Assembly: GCA_023139575.1 (NCBI GenBank)
Contig: JAGLNJ010000005.1
Span: 1 to 36,574, forward strand
Direction: 5' to 3'
DNA: 36,574 bases
Origin: Candidatus Omnitrophota bacterium
Lineage (GTDB): Bacteria; Omnitrophota; Gorgyraeia; Zapsychrales; JANLHA01
The notes beneath the pieces were generated by a model. The model was given only the letters and a program-made list of their open reading frames with translations, had not been told where the DNA came from and searched no databases. Positions 1 through 8,550 of this stretch are shown one piece after another. Position 1 is the stretch's first letter. The number at the start of each line of letters is the position of its first letter. Made by a program: the position numbers and the translations under genes.

Positions 1-577
1 CCGACAATTCTTTGTTCAATCCCAACGCCTGCGACGCCTTCATCAAATTCTCAACAAAATGAAAAACATAAGCCGGTCCGCTACCCGAAACAGCTGTAAC
101 GGCATCAATGAGATCCTCCTTAACAACCACTGTTTCCCCGACACAGGAAAAAATATTGTCAGCTGTTTTCACGTCGTCCGCCCTGGCCAAACGCCCCTTG
201 GCAATAGCGGTTATCCCCTCGCCGATCTGCGCCGGCAGATTCGGCATCGTGCGGATAACCCGGGCCTTTTTGCCCAACTTCTTTTCAAGATAAGAAATAG
301 TTATGCCCGCGGCAATAGAGATCACCAGTGTTGACTTGACGGTATTTTCTTTAATCATTTCCAGGACATCGTCAATACCCTGCGGCTTAACCGCGACGAC
401 AACAGCATCGGATTGTTTTACCAGTGGAGCGATATCTTTGAGGACAGCTTTATATTTTCTTTTCAAACTTTGCGCGCGTTTCTTATCCACCTCAGCAACG
501 CACACTTTATATTTCTTTTTAATGCCGCTGTAAATCGCGGCGCCCATGTTTCCGCCGCCGATGATACCGATTTTCAT
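1..577 (-). CDS. proC: Pyrroline-5-carboxylate reductase, C-terminus cut by window edge
   Basis: Catalyses the last step of proline synthesis, NAD(P)H-dependent reduction of 1-pyrroline-5-carboxylate, in the cytoplasm. Reading the minus strand from the ATG at 577 gives an open frame of about 192 residues that leaves the window. It starts MKIGIIGGGNMGAA, a Rossmann dinucleotide motif. Later come VAVKPQGIDDVL, the family motif RTMPNLPAQIGEGITA and VTAVSGSGPAYVFHFVE, all characteristic of ProC. The family is about 265-280 residues, so roughly the last third is missing only because the window ends. It lies 49 bp downstream of the YggS-type gene in the same direction, the common yggS-proC arrangement, so the two are probably co-transcribed. 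Confidence 0.95.
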   Translation of the reverse strand, partial: MKIGIIGGGNMGAAIYSGIKKKYKVCVAEVDKKRAQSLKRKYKAVLKDIAPLVKQSDAVVVAVKPQGIDDVLEMIKENTVKSTLVISIAAGITISYLEKKLGKKARVIRTMPNLPAQIGEGITAIAKGRLARADDVKTADNIFSCVGETVVVKEDLIDAVTAVSGSGPAYVFHFVENLMKASQALGLNKELS

Positions 578-626
578 ACTGAGTCCTTTGTTTTAATCCT
601 TTTGTCTCTTGCCTGTGGTCTTTGGT

Positions 627-1316
627 CTATTGGAAAATCGCGCTCCCGATACGCAACATATCCGCCCCTTCTTCTAAAGCGATCTTGTAATCATGGGTCA
701 TGCCCATTGACAGGTGTCGCATGTCAATATTTGCCGCGGCGGTGAATTCTTTCGCAATTTCTTCCTTCAAAAGGCGAAGGTCGCGGAAAGACGCCCTTAT
801 GACATCCTCCTCTTCTGTAAAAGGAGCAATGGTCATCAAGCCCGACAATCTTAAAGATTTTAATGAAGAAACCGCGCGAATTAAAGACATTGTTTCATCT
901 TTTGCGATACCGGATTTTTGTTCTTCCCCGGAGCAGTTAACCTGGATCAAGCACTCGATCTGTCTTTCCATTTTGGCAGCCTGTTTATCGATCTCCCGCG
1001 CGACCTTTAAGCTGTCTACCGACTGGATCATATCAAAAACCTCGATCGCCGCCTTAACCTTATTGGTTTGCAAATGCCCGATCATGTGTTTCTTAACTTT
1101 TTTTATGTGCTCACCGATATCGGAAAATTTCTTCCGCGCGTCCTGAACGCGGTTCTCCCCTAAATCGGTTAAACCCGTCTCAATGCCCTCAATGGCTTTT
1201 TCAGCCGTCGTGTATTTCGTCACGCCGATCAAAATGACATCATCAGGATCCCGCCCCTGCACTCGGCACACTTGGGCAATATCCTGGTGAATTTTGGCAA
1301 TATTCTCATCAATCAT
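627..1316 (-). CDS. yggS: YggS/PROSC family PLP homeostasis protein
   Basis: A 229-residue PLP-binding protein of the YggS/PLPBP (alanine-racemase N-terminal barrel) family. Known members bind pyridoxal phosphate and help balance the vitamin B6 and amino-acid pools, and no enzymatic reaction is firmly assigned. The Schiff-base lysine is K34 in LIGVTKY. Further family motifs are LGENRVQDA, HMIGHLQTNKV, IQVNCSGEEQKSGI, LSGLMTIAP, LSMGMTHDYKIALEEGA and LRIGSAIF at the C-terminus. Length is normal for the family. It starts with ATG at 1316 without an obvious Shine-Dalgarno. It lies directly upstream of proC on the same strand, which fits the frequent genomic pairing. Confidence 0.95.
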   Translation of the reverse strand: MIDENIAKIHQDIAQVCRVQGRDPDDVILIGVTKYTTAEKAIEGIETGLTDLGENRVQDARKKFSDIGEHIKKVKKHMIGHLQTNKVKAAIEVFDMIQSVDSLKVAREIDKQAAKMERQIECLIQVNCSGEEQKSGIAKDETMSLIRAVSSLKSLRLSGLMTIAPFTEEEDVIRASFRDLRLLKEEIAKEFTAAANIDMRHLSMGMTHDYKIALEEGADMLRIGSAIFQ

Positions 1317-1362
1317 TTTATTTATATTAAGTTACATAAGTTAAATAGTATGGGATAAGTTA

Positions 1363-1572
1363 TCACAAAAGAAGGGAATCGTCAATTTTAGAAAATTCTG
1401 AATTAGGAGGAACATCATACTTGTTTATTTTGAAGTAAATATTACTTATCCACGCCTCTTGATCTTTAAGCGTTAAAAAGCCCCGATAATTAGCCCTCAC
1501 CAATTCCGTCCGGCCGGCCGGAATTGGGAATTCCTCATAAAACCTGATCGACCGCCACAGAAGGCGCATCAT
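1363..1572 (-). CDS. Doubtful small ORF (69 aa)
   Basis: An open frame of 69 codons between the YggS-type gene and the 240-residue gene. It begins ATGATG and has no clear ribosome binding site. The protein resembles no family I know. Part of its coding sequence is a 28-bp palindrome (1500-1527) that encodes the PIPAGRTELV stretch. This suggests the region may be an intergenic repeat that happens to be open. The gap it fills (1317-1588) would otherwise be 272 bp of non-coding DNA. Confidence 0.2.
   Translation of the reverse strand: MMRLLWRSIRFYEEFPIPAGRTELVRANYRGFLTLKDQEAWISNIYFKINKYDVPPNSEFSKIDDSLLL
1500..1527. repeat. GC-rich palindrome
   Basis: The arms CCAATTCCG and CGGAATTGG flank a core of alternating CCGG units, giving a nearly perfect inverted repeat. 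It stands out from the AT-rich surroundings. It could be a copy of a dispersed palindromic element, or a strong hairpin in transcripts reading into yggS. Confidence 0.5.
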
Positions 1573-1588
1573 ACTTATTTATTCTAAA

Positions 1589-2311
1589 TCAAGTATCGCC
1601 GTCCCCGGCGCTGAACGTTGCATACAGGTCCACCGAACCGCTACGGTCGTTTATAAAAATCGCCGGCGATTCTTCAAAAAAACTCATCTGGCTGCCGAAT
1701 TCCTTGGCCAGTCGCGCCTGCTGGGCTTGATTGCCTTTATCGAAAATCGGCTCCTGGCTCAAATCATTGATGACAACAATTTTTCGCCCCTTGGCGTTCA
1801 CCTTCGCGTTACAAACCTTTTTGAGTAACAGATTCAGCTGTTCCGGCGTCTTGTAGTAAATGTCAACCGGGGTACGAAAAACAATCTTTCCCCAGTCCTC
1901 CACGACCAGCTTTTTTAGCAGGCCGTAAACCGAACTGTACTTAAGCAAGGCCTGCCGGCCCACGGCAAGTTTGCGCCCCAGATTCATCAAGACCTGACTC
2001 AATTCTTGCGCGCTAAAAGTTTTGATCTCTCGATGCAGGTCGAAACTTAAAAGATCAAACTGAAAAACCCCGCTCATCTTCGCGCTGGCAGCCGTAATAG
2101 ATTGATCCAGCAGATCCCGGCAGGAATCCCAGACAAATTTATCGTCTGTTTTAACTATCATCAACCCTAAAATAATAAAATCTTCTCCCTCTCTTCGCGC
2201 TTTAAAAAGCTGCACCTTCTCACTGACAAACCCCATAAATGACACGGTATCGAATTTCGGCAAATGACAAAAAACAGGGCTGGCTGAAATATCATGCTCG
2301 ACTAAATTCAT
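1589..2311 (-). CDS. Conserved-context hypothetical protein coupled to the AddAB-like operon
   Basis: A 240-residue soluble protein of unknown function. I recognise no domain. It has no signal peptide, membrane segment or obvious nucleotide-binding motif. It is of mixed composition, with the pattern LLKKLVVEDWGKIVFRTPV near the middle and an acidic, Gly-rich C-terminus. Its ATG overlaps the TGA of the AddB-like gene by 4 bp (ATGA), so the two are translationally coupled, which is good evidence that the ORF is real. Context suggests an accessory role in recombinational repair, but nothing in the sequence proves it. Alternatively it may be an unrelated gene that only shares the operon. Confidence 0.75.
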   Translation of the reverse strand: MNLVEHDISASPVFCHLPKFDTVSFMGFVSEKVQLFKARREGEDFIILGLMIVKTDDKFVWDSCRDLLDQSITAASAKMSGVFQFDLLSFDLHREIKTFSAQELSQVLMNLGRKLAVGRQALLKYSSVYGLLKKLVVEDWGKIVFRTPVDIYYKTPEQLNLLLKKVCNAKVNAKGRKIVVINDLSQEPIFDKGNQAQQARLAKEFGSQMSFFEESPAIFINDRSGSVDLYATFSAGDGDT

Positions 2312-5097
2312 AAGTTTTCTCCTTTTACAAAAGGCACAGACGGATCAAAAATCTCCTCAAAAACAAAATTCAACGCTTCCAGAAAAACCGCGTTCACATG
2401 CTCACGTTCAAATTCACCCTCTTTATCAAACTTCTTGAACTCTATCGTCTTTAAATTATACAAAACCGCGTTAATGGGGTTTTTCGCGTACTGCCCCGAT
2501 AAATAATGATAATACAAAGGCAATTGAAATGATCGGATGTTCTCAAAAACATTTTCACGGGACAACGTCATCCTCTCAATCAGATTTAAATTCTTCGGCA
2601 TCTGATCCACGCTTCCCGTCTTATAATCAATGACCATCACCGTCCCGTCCTGATACCGATCGACCCGGTCAACAATATACTTAAACTTGATATCCCCGCA
2701 CTTAAGCGCAATCGTATCGGTAAATTGTTTTTCCAAAAACAAGATTTCCGCAATCCGGCGTTGCGGGTTCTCTGCTTCATTGTCTAAAAACCGCTCCAGC
2801 CTTTCTTCTAAAACAGCTTTCACCAAAAAAGCGTCCGCCTTCATGGATCTGGCAAAGGTCCGCGCAAACTTTTGTTCAAGAATCTTTTTAAAATGCTGAC
2901 GAAACGAAGCGTTAATGTCCGGCTTTTTATTAAGGAACACCTTAAACGAATCCTCAAGCAGTTCATGGATAAATGTTCCAACCTGCCTCGCCTCAGGCTC
3001 ATCTAAAAGGTCATCCATTTCTTTCAGTCGCAAAACATACGTGTAATAAAACTCCAGCGGATCCCGCAAATACATATTCACGCTGGAAGCGGAATACGTG
3101 TGCTGCCGCAACATCTCAATCATGGCCGGAGTTTTCTGGATGACTTTTTCTTCGCGGGCGATGTTCACAGCAAAACGGGGCCGCCTAGCAGAAAGCGCGC
3201 CCACCTTATTTTTCTTTTTCTCTTTTTCCCAGATAAGTTCTTCAACAAAGCGGCTTCTTTCTTTATCCCTGCTCTCTTTATAGACAAGGTGGACATTTTT
3301 GGCAGAAGAGATCAGCCTCATAAACTGATACCGTTGAATTTCTTCCTCCAATTCAATTCGGTTCAGATCAAGGCTCATCATGACCTCCCGCGGAATAAGA
3401 GGCTCCTGAATCCGCAGGCTCGGAAGCAACCCTTCATTGACATCCATCACAATAACATTTTCAAAATTCAATGAACGCGTTTCAAACAACCCTAAAATCT
3501 GCATACCCTTCAACGGCGAACCATGAAAGGCAACAATTTCGCTTTCAACCTTACTTCGAAATATTCGAAACACCTCCTCAGCGGAAAATTTCTCCGCGCG
3601 AAATGCCGCTCCGCAAAGCTCCTCCTGTAAATCATACATCTTTTTCGCGATATTCAAATTAAGCGGATAATTCTTCAACGTGCTCCGCGCCACCAGGACA
3701 TCCAGCAAATTCTTCAAGAAACCGGCAAATTCCTGGAAATTATGAACACCTTCCCAATCCTTTAAAGCCAACTGATGAACTTCACGCATAATTGTTTTTA
3801 GATTTTCTTTTGATATATCGATATTCATCCGTTTAAGGAGTTCAGCGGTCATATCATACAAATCGTCCAAGTCTTCAATTTCCTGTAGCCCGATAAACAC
3901 ACTTCCTGATATATCGCTTCTTTCCTTGCCGATCAAAATCTCCTCGAGTTTGTGAATCAGCACCCTGGTCACCTCAGGGGCTGCTGACAATTCAAGATTC
4001 TTAATAAAAGGATGCCGCAATATTTTCAGATAATCACGGCTATAATACCGTCCCTCTTTTTTCGAAAGCTGCGCCTGAAAAATAAAATCAAATAGATAAT
4101 ACAAACTGCTGCGCTTCAAAGGATACCCCATGGAAATATTAAAGTCCTTGATTTCCCCGGCAATCCCGGAGAGCAGCGGCACGATAGGCTCGGGATGCGG
4201 TAAGACAATAACCGTGTTTTCCAAATTTTTGATTTTTTTAGTAATTTCACGAACCATGCTCACTTCTGAATGCCCGTCAAAGGCCGAGTAAAGATTCAGC
4301 TTAAATTGAGGGTCATCCGGCTTCTTCCCCTCGAGTATAGATCCACCAAAAGAGTGCGCGAGCCTTTTCAAGATCGGCCATTTACGCTCGTCTCCCTGAA
4401 AAATCAACGTCGCTTTACCTTTCGCAAAGAGGCGCTTGATGATTATTTCTTCCGTGCGGTTGAAATAAAAAAAGTTGCAGAAAAGTATCTGGTCGAACTG
4501 ATTAAAATCAATTTCCTCCACAAGCTCGGCCGCCCGCAAATATTGGAAACCACGTGAATATTTTTTATTCCGCATCAACTTCTGATGGTATCCTTCACGC
4601 AGAACCGTGACACTTTCAAGCATTTTATTAATATCTTCGGGGACGTCATAGCCAATCTGCGCATTCGCTTCTACGCCCAGCAAATCCTTATTATCAACAT
4701 TCTCCAAATCCAATTGATCGATAAAGGAAAGAATCTCCTTCGCCCAGGGTAAGAACTGCGCGAAATCCTCTCTGCCCTTCAATATTTGGGGTGTGATCTC
4801 CTTAGCCAGCCGGAATAAAAGATAACAATGGTCTAAATCCAGGGCCGTTTCAACGGTTTCCTGAGACTTCACTATATCGGCAATGAATTGATCAATAGCA
4901 AACATCTTCGGCGGATAAAAATGGCGGCCGATTTTCTTTGCCAAATGACGCTTTAAAAAAAGCGCGGGCCTTTTCCCTCCAAAGACAACAGCCAAACGGC
5001 TTAAATCGCCTCCTTTGGAAGCATAATTTTGCTGGATATAATCTGTGAGTTTTTCCAGATAATTATCGCGAAAAGAAAATGTTATCAACTTATCCAT
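2308..5097 (-). CDS. addB: AddB-like subunit: inactive helicase fold with PD-(D/E)XK nuclease
   Basis: About 929 residues. This is the partner subunit of an AddAB/RecBCD-type complex, which resects double-strand ends for recombination. The N-terminus has a degenerate UvrD-like fold with VFGGKRPALFLKRHL in place of a Walker A motif. The mid part has LFETRSLNFENVIVMDVNEG, typical of AddB. The C-terminal RecB-type nuclease spans about residues 660-930, with FIHELLEDSF, then IVDRVDRYQDG and VIDYKTG supplying the catalytic D and DxK. The [4Fe-4S] cysteines of Bacillus AddB are not seen: the usual Cys before the nuclease is replaced in YLRDPLEFYY, and the C-terminus lacks the Cys triplet. A GTG at 5103 is possible, but GAGG five bases before the ATG at 5097 favours 5097. 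It lies 34 bp after the AddA-like gene, in the same operon. Confidence 0.88.
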   Translation of the reverse strand: MDKLITFSFRDNYLEKLTDYIQQNYASKGGDLSRLAVVFGGKRPALFLKRHLAKKIGRHFYPPKMFAIDQFIADIVKSQETVETALDLDHCYLLFRLAKEITPQILKGREDFAQFLPWAKEILSFIDQLDLENVDNKDLLGVEANAQIGYDVPEDINKMLESVTVLREGYHQKLMRNKKYSRGFQYLRAAELVEEIDFNQFDQILFCNFFYFNRTEEIIIKRLFAKGKATLIFQGDERKWPILKRLAHSFGGSILEGKKPDDPQFKLNLYSAFDGHSEVSMVREITKKIKNLENTVIVLPHPEPIVPLLSGIAGEIKDFNISMGYPLKRSSLYYLFDFIFQAQLSKKEGRYYSRDYLKILRHPFIKNLELSAAPEVTRVLIHKLEEILIGKERSDISGSVFIGLQEIEDLDDLYDMTAELLKRMNIDISKENLKTIMREVHQLALKDWEGVHNFQEFAGFLKNLLDVLVARSTLKNYPLNLNIAKKMYDLQEELCGAAFRAEKFSAEEVFRIFRSKVESEIVAFHGSPLKGMQILGLFETRSLNFENVIVMDVNEGLLPSLRIQEPLIPREVMMSLDLNRIELEEEIQRYQFMRLISSAKNVHLVYKESRDKERSRFVEELIWEKEKKKNKVGALSARRPRFAVNIAREEKVIQKTPAMIEMLRQHTYSASSVNMYLRDPLEFYYTYVLRLKEMDDLLDEPEARQVGTFIHELLEDSFKVFLNKKPDINASFRQHFKKILEQKFARTFARSMKADAFLVKAVLEERLERFLDNEAENPQRRIAEILFLEKQFTDTIALKCGDIKFKYIVDRVDRYQDGTVMVIDYKTGSVDQMPKNLNLIERMTLSRENVFENIRSFQLPLYYHYLSGQYAKNPINAVLYNLKTIEFKKFDKEGEFEREHVNAVFLEALNFVFEEIFDPSVPFVKGENL

Positions 5098-5130
5098 ATA
5101 CACCTCGTTAATAGCCCGTATAAAGCCTCT

Positions 5131-5157
5131 GTCATACTCCGCGAAGGCGAGGATGAC
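5131..5157. repeat. Imperfect hairpin repeat overlapping the AddA stop codon
   Basis: GTCAT and ATGAC arms enclose an inner CGC-GAAG-GCG hairpin. This pattern resembles short dispersed palindromes found between genes in many bacteria. The stop codon of the AddA-like gene (5132-5134) and its last few codons (SHPRLRGV) lie inside the element. The natural C-terminus therefore appears to have been replaced or extended by repeat insertion. It lies between the AddA and AddB coding regions and could affect mRNA stability. Confidence 0.5.
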
Positions 5158-8100
5158 TATAAATTTTATCCAACTTCAAGGAATCCAGATAGACCAAATA
5201 CCCCTCAACATTCCTTTTCGGATACACTTCCTTTAATATAGCGCAGTATTCTTCAATCTGTTCTTTCTGCCGGCCAAGCGGGTCTTCCGCGCTCTTATAA
5301 TCAATCACCCAAACAACATCCTTTTTTACAACCAACCGGTCTACCCTTTTCGTGTCTCCGGCCTTATTGACAATCTCTTTTTCTGTAAAAACCAACCCTT
5401 CATCAATATAAAAGATTTCTTTCAAATCTTTCGCTTTAAGCAACTCTTCAATACGCGCCTGATATTCCTCAATATCTGTTACTTGCGGAAAAGATGCCCT
5501 GGCCTGCTGGCAGGCATATGCCAGAGATTGCTCTAAATCTTGTCGTAATAAATCCTTTATAAAGGAAAGAATGAAATGCATGACCTCGCCTTTAAGTTTA
5601 CTATCTAATCGCTGCAAGGCCTCCACATCAAGGAACTCATCTTTCAAATATTCAATCCAATCATGCGCCGCGCGGCCTGGCAGCGTTAAGAATTCTGAAG
5701 ATGCTCCCTCTCGGGAATAGCCTTTTACCCGCCGGCCCCCTTCATAATTCTGTTCAGGAATAAGCAGGCTCGCGATATTGAATCCCTGCCCCGCTTTTTT
5801 GGGTATAAAAGCGTAGAGTTCCCGCTTGGCACGGGTCAAGGAAACATAAATGTTATTCAGCTCAGACAAAAAGGAATTGTAATACTCCTGCCGGTATATT
5901 TGATACAGCTCATCGGAGAATTTGCAATATTTTTCTTTTAACCGAATCAGGCGCATCGCCTCATCGCTTTGCTGCAGCACATAAGAATGCGCGCTGTCTT
6001 CCCCTTTGGTCCCGATCTGCACATCCATGGCCAAAAATGGCAGGATCACAACAGGGAACTCCAGCCCCTTGGATTTATGCACGGTCGTGATCTTGACGGC
6101 ATTCCTTTCTGTTACCGGCACATATAGAGCCTCGCCTTTCATTTTTTCATACTGCTCCAAAAAGGAAGCAATGTCACCATACTCATCCTCGCTGGATTTG
6201 ATGATCTCAAGAAAATGCATAAAAAAACCATGATATGCGGCAAAGCGGCTTGTCACGTCAAATTTATGATAAATACTCACAACAAGTTCGTATAAAGGAT
6301 ACAGGCCCACGTTGCGGAAAAAAGGATCAATAAATGCCTCCCACAAATCAGGAAACGCCCGGCGGAACTCCGTGTAAATGTATTGATTGCTATTTGCTGA
6401 CATCTTATCCCGTAATGAAAAAAGAAAATCATGGTAATGTCCTGCGGGCTTTTCTGTTGCCGCGGCAAAAATATCACCCAAAATGAATTTGGCAAACGCG
6501 ATGTTATCAATCGGTGAATTCAAAAAAACGAGGAAAAAAATTATTTCTTCAATGTAACTGTTTTGTTTGATGTTTGATGTGCGTTCGGACTCGACAACGA
6601 AACCTTCTTCTAAAAGCCAACCGGTCAATTGCTCGACCTGAGAGTTGCTGCGGGTTAAAAGGGCGATATCTTGCAACGCAAACCGCCCTTTTAATTCCTG
6701 CAGAGTAGTCAACAATTTTTCACGAATGATCGCGTCCCTTTCCTCTTTTTTATCTGAATCAATGTAATCAACCTTCACATAACCTTGTAAGCACTCCTCA
6801 CGGTGAGTTTGTCGGGCCCCTTTAAAAATCCCGGCAAGATGCCGGACATCTTGTTCTGAAAAGACCACCCGCGTCTTCTTGTTCTTCTCTTTTTCGTGCT
6901 CCTCTTTCCGGCGGATAAATGTTTCTAAATTAGCTGGATCAAACACCATATTATTAAAATCTACAACGGCCTTTTCACTGCGCCAATTTTTCGTCAAAAA
7001 CTCATTCTGCACATTGTAATCCTGAAACAAATCCCGCAACTCATCAAAGAGATGGATATCCCCGCCGCGAAAACCATAAATGGCCTGTTTACGGTCGCCC
7101 ACATAAAAAAGGCTCCCCCCCGAGGACAAACCCTCGGCTGCCATCGGTTCCACATTACGCCACTGCAACCGGCTGGTATCCTGAAACTCATCAATCAAAT
7201 AGTGATTAAATCTCGTCGCCAGGCGGAAATAGACTTCCTCTACCGTGATCCGGTCATCTTCAAAAAGGCCGGACGCCTTTTTATTCAGTTGCTCCAAAAA
7301 CAGCAGGTCGTCTTTTGCCGTCTCACGATCAAACCGTTCTTTGACCTCATTGAAAATATGGATATAAGGATTAAACAAGCTGGCTGCTTCCTGATCGCAT
7401 AATTGCTGCAGGTTGATACCAATCTTCTGCCATTGATTCCCGATACTGCTTGAAACTTTTATACCCTTGCGGACAGGAAATTCTTTCCGGGCGAAAAAGT
7501 CCGAAATGCTATCAATGTCAAAACTGTTTTCATTATTCCGCAGGAATTTTGACAAGCTCTTTGTAAAATGCCCGTTCGTGCCTTCAGGCAGCTCTTGTGA
7601 TAATTTCTTGATATCTTCTAAAACTTTCTTTTTTTGTTTAAAAACCGCCTCCGCCGAGAAGCGGCTCACTTCAAAAGAAAAACCGTAGGTATTATATTGT
7701 TGGAAGATGCCCTGCATAATCAGGAGAATGTCTTTTTTAGGCAGCCACCCGGTTCGGTTTTCTAAATAAAGATAGTTGTGCAGAAATTCTTTAAATAAAT
7801 GGTACACCCTTTTGTCGCTCTTAGCCTGGTCAAGCACTTCCGCCAAACAGTATTCCAGACAATCAATGGCATTTGTGCTGATACGAAAATGCGCCGTCAA
7901 ACCGACCTTAAAAGAACATCCGGCTAAAAGGCTGTTGATGAAACTGTCGATCGTCTGCACCTGGAAGAAATTATAATGATGAATAAGATCCTCCATAATA
8001 TCAAACGCCTTCCGGCTGGCCTCAACCGCTGAGACCCCAATGGGCCGTAAGATCATCTCTTCTTCAATGGCAGTCATTTGCTTCAACGCCAGGCGCTTTA

Positions 8101-8317
8101 AGAACTCAATGATACGCGCCTTCATTTCAAAAGCGGCTTTATTGGTAAAAGTGATCGCCAGAATCTTTTTAAAGGGATGGATGTCCCCTGCCAAGGAAGG
8201 ATTGAGCAATAACTGCACATAACGCTTGGCCAAGGCATACGTTTTTCCCGAACCGGCAGACGCCTCTACAACACGAAGTTCTGGAAATTGGAAAGTGATG
8301 GCTTTCGAGGATGACAT
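5132..8317 (-). CDS. addA: AddA-like UvrD/Rep-type helicase-nuclease (RecB-like)
   Basis: About 1061 residues. An ATP-dependent 3'-5' DNA helicase fused to a RecB-family nuclease, which unwinds and degrades broken DNA ends with its AddB partner. Motifs in order are: Walker A ASAGSGKT at residues 19-26; LAITFTNKAA (Ia); IDEFQDTS near 376 (II, Walker B); VGDRKQAIYGFRGGD near 407 (III); TVHKSKGLEFPVVILP near 744 (V); and VSLTRAKRELYAF near 824 (VI). The C-terminal nuclease has RVDRLVV and WVIDYKS near 992-1010. The frame stays open upstream to 8407, but the added residues are Trp/Arg/Pro-rich and come from the inverted-repeat element, so the ATG at 8317 just before the helicase domain is chosen. 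The last residues read into a hairpin repeat. It is the first gene of a three-gene operon. Confidence 0.93.
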   Translation of the reverse strand: MSSSKAITFQFPELRVVEASAGSGKTYALAKRYVQLLLNPSLAGDIHPFKKILAITFTNKAAFEMKARIIEFLKRLALKQMTAIEEEMILRPIGVSAVEASRKAFDIMEDLIHHYNFFQVQTIDSFINSLLAGCSFKVGLTAHFRISTNAIDCLEYCLAEVLDQAKSDKRVYHLFKEFLHNYLYLENRTGWLPKKDILLIMQGIFQQYNTYGFSFEVSRFSAEAVFKQKKKVLEDIKKLSQELPEGTNGHFTKSLSKFLRNNENSFDIDSISDFFARKEFPVRKGIKVSSSIGNQWQKIGINLQQLCDQEAASLFNPYIHIFNEVKERFDRETAKDDLLFLEQLNKKASGLFEDDRITVEEVYFRLATRFNHYLIDEFQDTSRLQWRNVEPMAAEGLSSGGSLFYVGDRKQAIYGFRGGDIHLFDELRDLFQDYNVQNEFLTKNWRSEKAVVDFNNMVFDPANLETFIRRKEEHEKEKNKKTRVVFSEQDVRHLAGIFKGARQTHREECLQGYVKVDYIDSDKKEERDAIIREKLLTTLQELKGRFALQDIALLTRSNSQVEQLTGWLLEEGFVVESERTSNIKQNSYIEEIIFFLVFLNSPIDNIAFAKFILGDIFAAATEKPAGHYHDFLFSLRDKMSANSNQYIYTEFRRAFPDLWEAFIDPFFRNVGLYPLYELVVSIYHKFDVTSRFAAYHGFFMHFLEIIKSSEDEYGDIASFLEQYEKMKGEALYVPVTERNAVKITTVHKSKGLEFPVVILPFLAMDVQIGTKGEDSAHSYVLQQSDEAMRLIRLKEKYCKFSDELYQIYRQEYYNSFLSELNNIYVSLTRAKRELYAFIPKKAGQGFNIASLLIPEQNYEGGRRVKGYSREGASSEFLTLPGRAAHDWIEYLKDEFLDVEALQRLDSKLKGEVMHFILSFIKDLLRQDLEQSLAYACQQARASFPQVTDIEEYQARIEELLKAKDLKEIFYIDEGLVFTEKEIVNKAGDTKRVDRLVVKKDVVWVIDYKSAEDPLGRQKEQIEEYCAILKEVYPKRNVEGYLVYLDSLKLDKIYSHPRLRGV
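5502..5515. repeat. Perfect palindrome inside the AddA-like coding region
   Basis: GCCTGC and GCAGGC arms are separated by two bases. The palindrome encodes part of the peptide LAYACQQARAS near the C-terminal nuclease. In-frame palindromes of this kind may be inserted mobile palindromic elements, but here it could also be chance. Confidence 0.3.
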
Positions 8318-8335
8318 AACGGGAATTATTATATA

Positions 8336-8430
8336 ACAAAAAAGAGTGGATTGCGAAAAAAACGGAGCGCCCCACCAACGGCGGGGTGGCCCGCGCGTTT
8401 GTCCCAAAAAATCACCACGCTCTTTTTTGT
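8336..8430. repeat. ~95-bp inverted-repeat element in a divergent intergenic region
   Basis: The left arm ACAAAAAAGAGTGG (8336-8349) is matched by the reverse complement of the right arm at 8415-8430, which differs only by a two-base insertion (GAGCGTGG). The centre is GC-rich and again self-complementary, with CCACC and GGTGG flanking AACGGCGG. The whole could form one long hairpin or be a MITE-like element with terminal inverted repeats. It lies between the AddA-like start and the divergent membrane protein gene. The rest of 8318-8550 holds only the promoter candidate reported separately. Confidence 0.55.
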
Positions 8431-8450
8431 GGCTATGTCTCCATGCGGCC

Positions 8451-8478
8451 TTGTGACTTTTCTGAAAAAGAATATACT
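8451..8478 (+). promoter_or_regulatory. Candidate sigma-70-type promoter
   Basis: TTGTGA (8451-8456) and TATACT (8473-8478) are spaced by 16 bp, a fair match to -35 and -10 consensus boxes. It would give a 5' leader of about 65 nt for the plus-strand gene at 8551. No Shine-Dalgarno is visible before that gene's ATG. This is a pattern match only. Confidence 0.35.
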
Positions 8479-8550
8479 TGCTCCTATCTAATGCTATATG
8501 ATAACTTTAACAAGTATTTAAACCTTTTAAATCTTTTTTCATAATCACAC

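Noticed and set aside
700..1146. 148-codon plus-strand open frame
   Set aside because: Lies wholly antisense to the well-supported YggS-type gene and resembles no family.
3100..3474. 124-codon plus-strand open frame
   Set aside because: Antisense shadow of the AddB-like gene, with low-complexity, Phe-rich translation.
8318..8407. Upstream extension of the AddA-like gene
   Set aside because: The extra residues are encoded by the inverted-repeat element and precede a normal ATG at the start of the helicase domain.
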